DNA of 8,378 nucleotides from Thiotrichales bacterium (GTDB taxonomy: Bacteria; Pseudomonadota; Gammaproteobacteria; PS1; Pseudothioglobaceae): the NCBI GenBank assembly GCA_002698045.1, contig NZUR01000016.1, positions 3,561-11,938 on the forward strand. The letters run 5' to 3'. This document shows, in pieces, positions 5,618 through 8,378 of this stretch; position 1 is the stretch's first letter, and every line of letters begins with the position of its first letter. A program made the translations under genes and the position numbers. Under the pieces are notes generated by a model. The model saw only the letters and a program-made list of their open reading frames with translations, did not search any database and was not told the DNA's origin.

Positions 5618-7159
5618 ATGGCTAGAGAAAGAAGAAGACGCAGGGCAGCAAATGAGTCTGATGTTCAAGAGATACCTAAAGCGCCAGCTTATATAAAACG
5701 AAAAATACCACACTACAGTATTCTGAGCGATGACGATCTTAGTATTATTGAAGAAAATGCCGACACTATCTTAGAAGAGATTGGGATAGTATTTTCTGAA
5801 GACCAAGAGGCGCTTGATATATTTGAAAAAGCTGGCGCTAGTATTGACGGTGAGAGAGTCAGATTTCCAAAAGGAATGTGCCGAAAATTAATACAAGATA
5901 ACGCTCCAAAGCAGTTTACTCAATTCGCTCGTAATCCTGAGAGAAATGTTGAAATTGGTGGCGATAATATGGTTTTAGTTCCTGCTTATGGTTCTCCATT
6001 TGTTCATGATCTTGATGAAGGTCGCCGCTATGCAACAATAGAAGATTTTAGAAACTTTGTTAAGTTAGCGTATATGTCTGACAATCTTCACCACTCTGGT
6101 GGTACGATTTGTGAGCCAGTAGACTTACCAGTTAATAAGCGTCACTTTGATATGGTTTATAGTCATATTAAATACTCAGACAAAGCCTTTATGGGCTCCG
6201 TTACTGCAGCCGAGAGAGCTCAGGACACTGTTGATATGGTTAAAATAGTATTTGGTGATGATTTTGTTGATAAAAATTGTGTACTCATAAGTTTAATTAA
6301 TGCAAGCTCACCAATGGCATTTGATGCCACTATGCTGGGCGCACTTAAAGTCTATGCAAGAAACAATCAAGCAACAATCGTAACCCCATTTATAGTTGCC
6401 GGTGCAATGGCGCCAACTACAGCAGTTGGTGTCGCTGCGCAAAGTCTTGCAGAAGGCATGGCAGGCATGGCATTTGCTCAACTCCTTAGGCCCGGTACAC
6501 CTGTTATTTATGGTAATTTTGTAACTGCAATGTCTATGAAATCTGGTGCCCCAACGTTCGGTACACCTGAGGCTGCACACATGATGAATATTTCTGGAGC
6601 CTTAGCTAGGAGACTTGGCGTTCCGTTTAGGAGTGGTGGTGGCTTTAATGGCGCCAAAATGCCCGACGCTCAAGCAGGCTATGAGGCTGCTAATACGATG
6701 CAAGCAACTATAAATGCAAGTGTTAATTTTAATTTACATACTGCTGGCTGGCTGGAAGGCGGCTTATGTATGAGCTATGAGAAATTCATAATGGATGCTG
6801 ATCAAGCAGGCATGATGAGAGTTTCTGCAGAGGGAATTGATATGAGTGAAAATGGTCAGGCAATGGACGCAATTCGTGAAATTGGAAGTATGTCAGATGA
6901 TGTGCCCAAGCATTTTTTAGGATGTGAACATACTAAGAAGAATTTCAAGAGCGCTTTTTATATGTCAGATGTTCTTGACGATAATAGTTTTGAGCAGTGG
7001 GTTCAAGACGGCTCAAGAGATACTGCAATGATTGCTAACGGTATTTATAAAAAAATGCTGTCTGAGTATGAGTTGCCTCCACTTGATCCTGCCATTGATG
7101 AAGCATTATTAAAATACATTAAAGATCGCAAAGATAGCTTTGAAGATTCAAATATTTAA
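5618..7159 (+). CDS. MttB-superfamily methylamine/betaine:corrinoid methyltransferase (non-pyrrolysine)
   Basis: This 513-residue TIM-barrel protein belongs to the trimethylamine methyltransferase superfamily (PF06253) and should transfer a methyl group from a methylated amine to the Co(I) corrinoid protein. Recognisable stretches are the helical start ILSDDDLSIIEENADTILEE (35-54), YGNF with a following SGAPTFGTPEAA block (298 on), KMPDAQAGYE (347-356) and the end ELPPLDPAIDEAL. True MttB of methanogens has an in-frame amber codon read as pyrrolysine. The frame here is uninterrupted, so it is of the non-pyrrolysine group that includes MtgB (glycine betaine) and enzymes for carnitine, proline betaine and similar compounds. 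Its own substrate cannot be read from sequence by eye; glycine betaine is a reasonable guess. The N-terminus (MARERRRRR) is strongly basic. A terminator-like hairpin follows about 110 bases after the stop, so this is probably the last gene of the transcript. Confidence 0.93.
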   Translation: MARERRRRRAANESDVQEIPKAPAYIKRKIPHYSILSDDDLSIIEENADTILEEIGIVFSEDQEALDIFEKAGASIDGERVRFPKGMCRKLIQDNAPKQFTQFARNPERNVEIGGDNMVLVPAYGSPFVHDLDEGRRYATIEDFRNFVKLAYMSDNLHHSGGTICEPVDLPVNKRHFDMVYSHIKYSDKAFMGSVTAAERAQDTVDMVKIVFGDDFVDKNCVLISLINASSPMAFDATMLGALKVYARNNQATIVTPFIVAGAMAPTTAVGVAAQSLAEGMAGMAFAQLLRPGTPVIYGNFVTAMSMKSGAPTFGTPEAAHMMNISGALARRLGVPFRSGGGFNGAKMPDAQAGYEAANTMQATINASVNFNLHTAGWLEGGLCMSYEKFIMDADQAGMMRVSAEGIDMSENGQAMDAIREIGSMSDDVPKHFLGCEHTKKNFKSAFYMSDVLDDNSFEQWVQDGSRDTAMIANGIYKKMLSEYELPPLDPAIDEALLKYIKDRKDSFEDSNI

Positions 7160-7176
7160 GTAAGGTGTATTATAAT
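7147..7176 (+). promoter_or_regulatory. Weak promoter candidate upstream of fhs
   Basis: TATAAT at 7171-7176 matches the sigma-70 -10 box exactly. TTCAAA at 7147-7152 is a 4/6 match to -35 with 18 bases between, though it lies inside the end of the MttB gene. A second candidate is TTAACG (7200-7205) with GATAAT (7223-7228), 17 bases apart. In such AT-rich DNA matches of this quality are expected by chance, so neither is secure. Confidence 0.3.
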
Positions 7177-7267
7177 TCAAGCGATTATGAATTTAATTAT
7201 TAACGCCAGATTGATTTTGTAAGATAATATTCCAAATTATGATTTTTTAAAGGACTAAAGAGCTATT

Positions 7268-7301
7268 TTCACTTGAAAAATATCAAGTGAAGAAGTTTTT
7301 T
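7268..7301 (+). terminator. Rho-independent terminator-like hairpin between the MttB homologue and fhs
   Basis: TTCACTTGA (7268-7276) and TCAAGTGAA (7283-7291) form a perfect 9-bp stem around the loop AAAATA. Four bases later a run of six T begins (7296-7301). The stem is low in GC and the T run is offset by GAAG, so termination may be partial. It lies about 36 bases before the fhs start, so it may end the demethylation operon or act as an attenuator in the fhs leader. Confidence 0.6.
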
Positions 7302-7327
7302 ATTCCTTTTTACTTTTGTGTGTATTT

Positions 7328-7332
7328 AGGAG
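7328..7332 (+). promoter_or_regulatory. Ribosome site choosing between two adjacent fhs ATGs
   Basis: AGGAG ends two bases before ATG 7335 and five bases before ATG 7338. Normal spacing favours 7338, removing one Met from the N-terminus. Confidence 0.6.
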
Positions 7333-7337
7333 AAATG

Positions 7338-8378
7338 ATGAGCGAGTATAAAACAGATATTGATATTGCAAGAGAAGTTACCGGTGAACACATTAATGAT
7401 ATTGGTGCAAAACTCAATATTCATAAAGCGGACTTGGTGCCTTTTGGGCATGACAAGGCTAAGATTTCTTGGGGTGCAATAGATGGTGCTCAAAAGAACA
7501 AAAATGGTAAGCTTATATTAGTTACTGCGGTTACACCTACGCCAGCTGGTGAAGGAAAAACAACTACCTCTGTTGGCCTTACTGATGGACTTAATAAGAT
7601 TGGTAAGCAAACAACAGTTTGTCTTCGTGAGCCTAGTTTAGGCCCCTGTTTTGGTATGAAGGGCGGTGCCGCAGGAGGTGGTTATGCACAAGTAATTCCA
7701 ATGGAAGATATTAATCTTCATTTTACTGGCGACTTTCACGCAATCACATCAGCACATAGCTTACTCTCTGCAATGATTGACAATCATATTTATTGGGGTA
7801 ATTCAACTAACATTGATAGCAGAAAGGTTGTATTCCGACGTGTTGTTGATATGAATGACCGTTCTCTTAGAAGGATTACATCTTCTCTAGGTGGCTCTAC
7901 AAATGGATATCCACGTGAAGATGGTTTTGATATTACCGTTGCTTCTGAGGTAATGGCTATTTTTTGTTTGTCACAAAACTTGTCAGAGCTTGAAGAAAGA
8001 TTAGGTAATATCATTATTGCTTATACTCGTGACAGGACCCCAGTTAGAGCAAAAGAAATTAATGCTCACCATGCAATGACGGTCCTACTAAAGGATGCAT
8101 TTAGGCCAAATCTAGTTCAAACTTTAGAGGGGAATCCTGCATTAATTCATGGTGGCCCTTTTGCAAATATTGCACATGGTTGTAACTCAGTTATTGCAAC
8201 AAAGACAGCTCTCAAAATGTCTGATTATGTTGTTACAGAGGCTGGCTTTGGGGCAGACTTGGGTGCAGAAAAATTCTTTGATATTAAGTGTCGTAAAGCA
8301 AATCTTGCACCAGACGCAGTTGTTTTAGTTGCAACAGTAAGGGCTCTAAAGCATCAGGGCGGCGTCGCTAAAGCAGAT
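7338..8378 (+). CDS. fhs: Formate-tetrahydrofolate ligase (10-formyl-THF synthetase), N-terminal part
   Basis: The open frame runs off the window edge after 347 codons; full-length Fhs is about 555-560 residues, so roughly 60 percent is present. The enzyme joins formate to THF using ATP, and can run backwards to yield formate and ATP. Diagnostic segments are the P-loop TPAGEGKTT (68-76), [18 protein letters not shown] (98-115), [15 protein letters not shown] (122-136) and [14 protein letters not shown] (300-313). In this context it probably completes oxidation of methyl groups delivered as methyl-THF, after a FolD-type enzyme not seen in the window; the forward direction for purine or serine synthesis is also possible. 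It is separated from the demethylation genes by 178 bases and a terminator-like hairpin, so it may have its own or only partly shared transcription. Identification is very secure. Confidence 0.96.
   Translation, partial: MSEYKTDIDIAREVTGEHINDIGAKLNIHKADLVPFGHDKAKISWGAIDGAQKNKNGKLILVTAVTPTPAGEGKTTTSVGLTDGLNKIGKQTTVCLREPSLGPCFGMKGGAAGGGYAQVIPMEDINLHFTGDFHAITSAHSLLSAMIDNHIYWGNSTNIDSRKVVFRRVVDMNDRSLRRITSSLGGSTNGYPREDGFDITVASEVMAIFCLSQNLSELEERLGNIIIAYTRDRTPVRAKEINAHHAMTVLLKDAFRPNLVQTLEGNPALIHGGPFANIAHGCNSVIATKTALKMSDYVVTEAGFGADLGAEKFFDIKCRKANLAPDAVVLVATVRALKHQGGVAKAD

Noticed and set aside
5618..7159. Possible pyrrolysine (amber) codon in the MttB homologue
   Set aside because: The frame contains no internal stop and runs to a normal TAA with the expected family C-terminus.
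7160..7337. THF or cobalamin riboswitch in the fhs leader
   Set aside because: I could not find the cobalamin-box type conserved segments or a recognisable folate-riboswitch fold; only one simple hairpin with a T run is evident.
1..8378. CRISPR arrays, insertion sequences, tRNA or rRNA genes
   Set aside because: No spaced direct repeats, transposase-like proteins or tRNA/rRNA-like sequence were seen; nearly all of the window is conserved metabolic coding sequence.

Overview
The window reads as part of a bacterial operon for corrinoid (vitamin B12)-dependent demethylation of a quaternary or tertiary methylamine, joined to tetrahydrofolate (THF) one-carbon oxidation. All genes lie on the + strand. 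The DNA is AT-rich by eye, intergenic gaps are tiny, and two genes start with TTG behind strong Shine-Dalgarno sites. The protein set (non-pyrrolysine MttB homologue, DUF1638, short MTHFR, GFA protein, ferredoxin/ASKHA activase, Fhs) resembles clusters I know from marine Proteobacteria. Low GC would suit a streamlined marine lineage, such as the Thioglobaceae/SUP05 type or an AT-rich alphaproteobacterium. This placement is inference.

Layout: 6-710 corrinoid-binding methyl carrier; 673-1341 DUF1638 protein; 1360-1413 possible 17-codon leader ORF with a hairpin; 1413-2318 MTHFR-family protein; 2337-3233 methyl-THF:corrinoid methyltransferase; 3241-3654 GFA-family zinc protein; 3657-5597 2Fe-2S/ASKHA corrinoid activase; 5618-7159 MttB-superfamily methyltransferase; 7160-7337 intergenic stretch with a terminator-like hairpin and weak promoter candidates; 7338 to the window edge, the first ~347 residues of formate-THF ligase (fhs). 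No stretch over 300 bases lacks a gene.

Proposed working: the MttB homologue moves a methyl group from an unknown N-methyl substrate onto the Co(I) corrinoid protein. The pterin-domain methyltransferase passes it to THF. The MTHFR homologue oxidises methyl-THF to methylene-THF. A FolD-type enzyme, not seen here, would make formyl-THF, and Fhs would release formate with ATP gain. The activase rescues oxidised Co(II) corrinoid using electrons through its ferredoxin domain. GFA may handle stray formaldehyde. DUF1638 has no known role.

This general type of cluster is not new to me. The less explained points are the very acidic corrinoid-protein N-terminus set against Arg-rich tails on three partner enzymes, the Cys/His motifs of the DUF1638 protein, an apparently altered flavin-site residue in the MTHFR homologue, and two possible RNA-level control points (before the MTHFR gene and before fhs).
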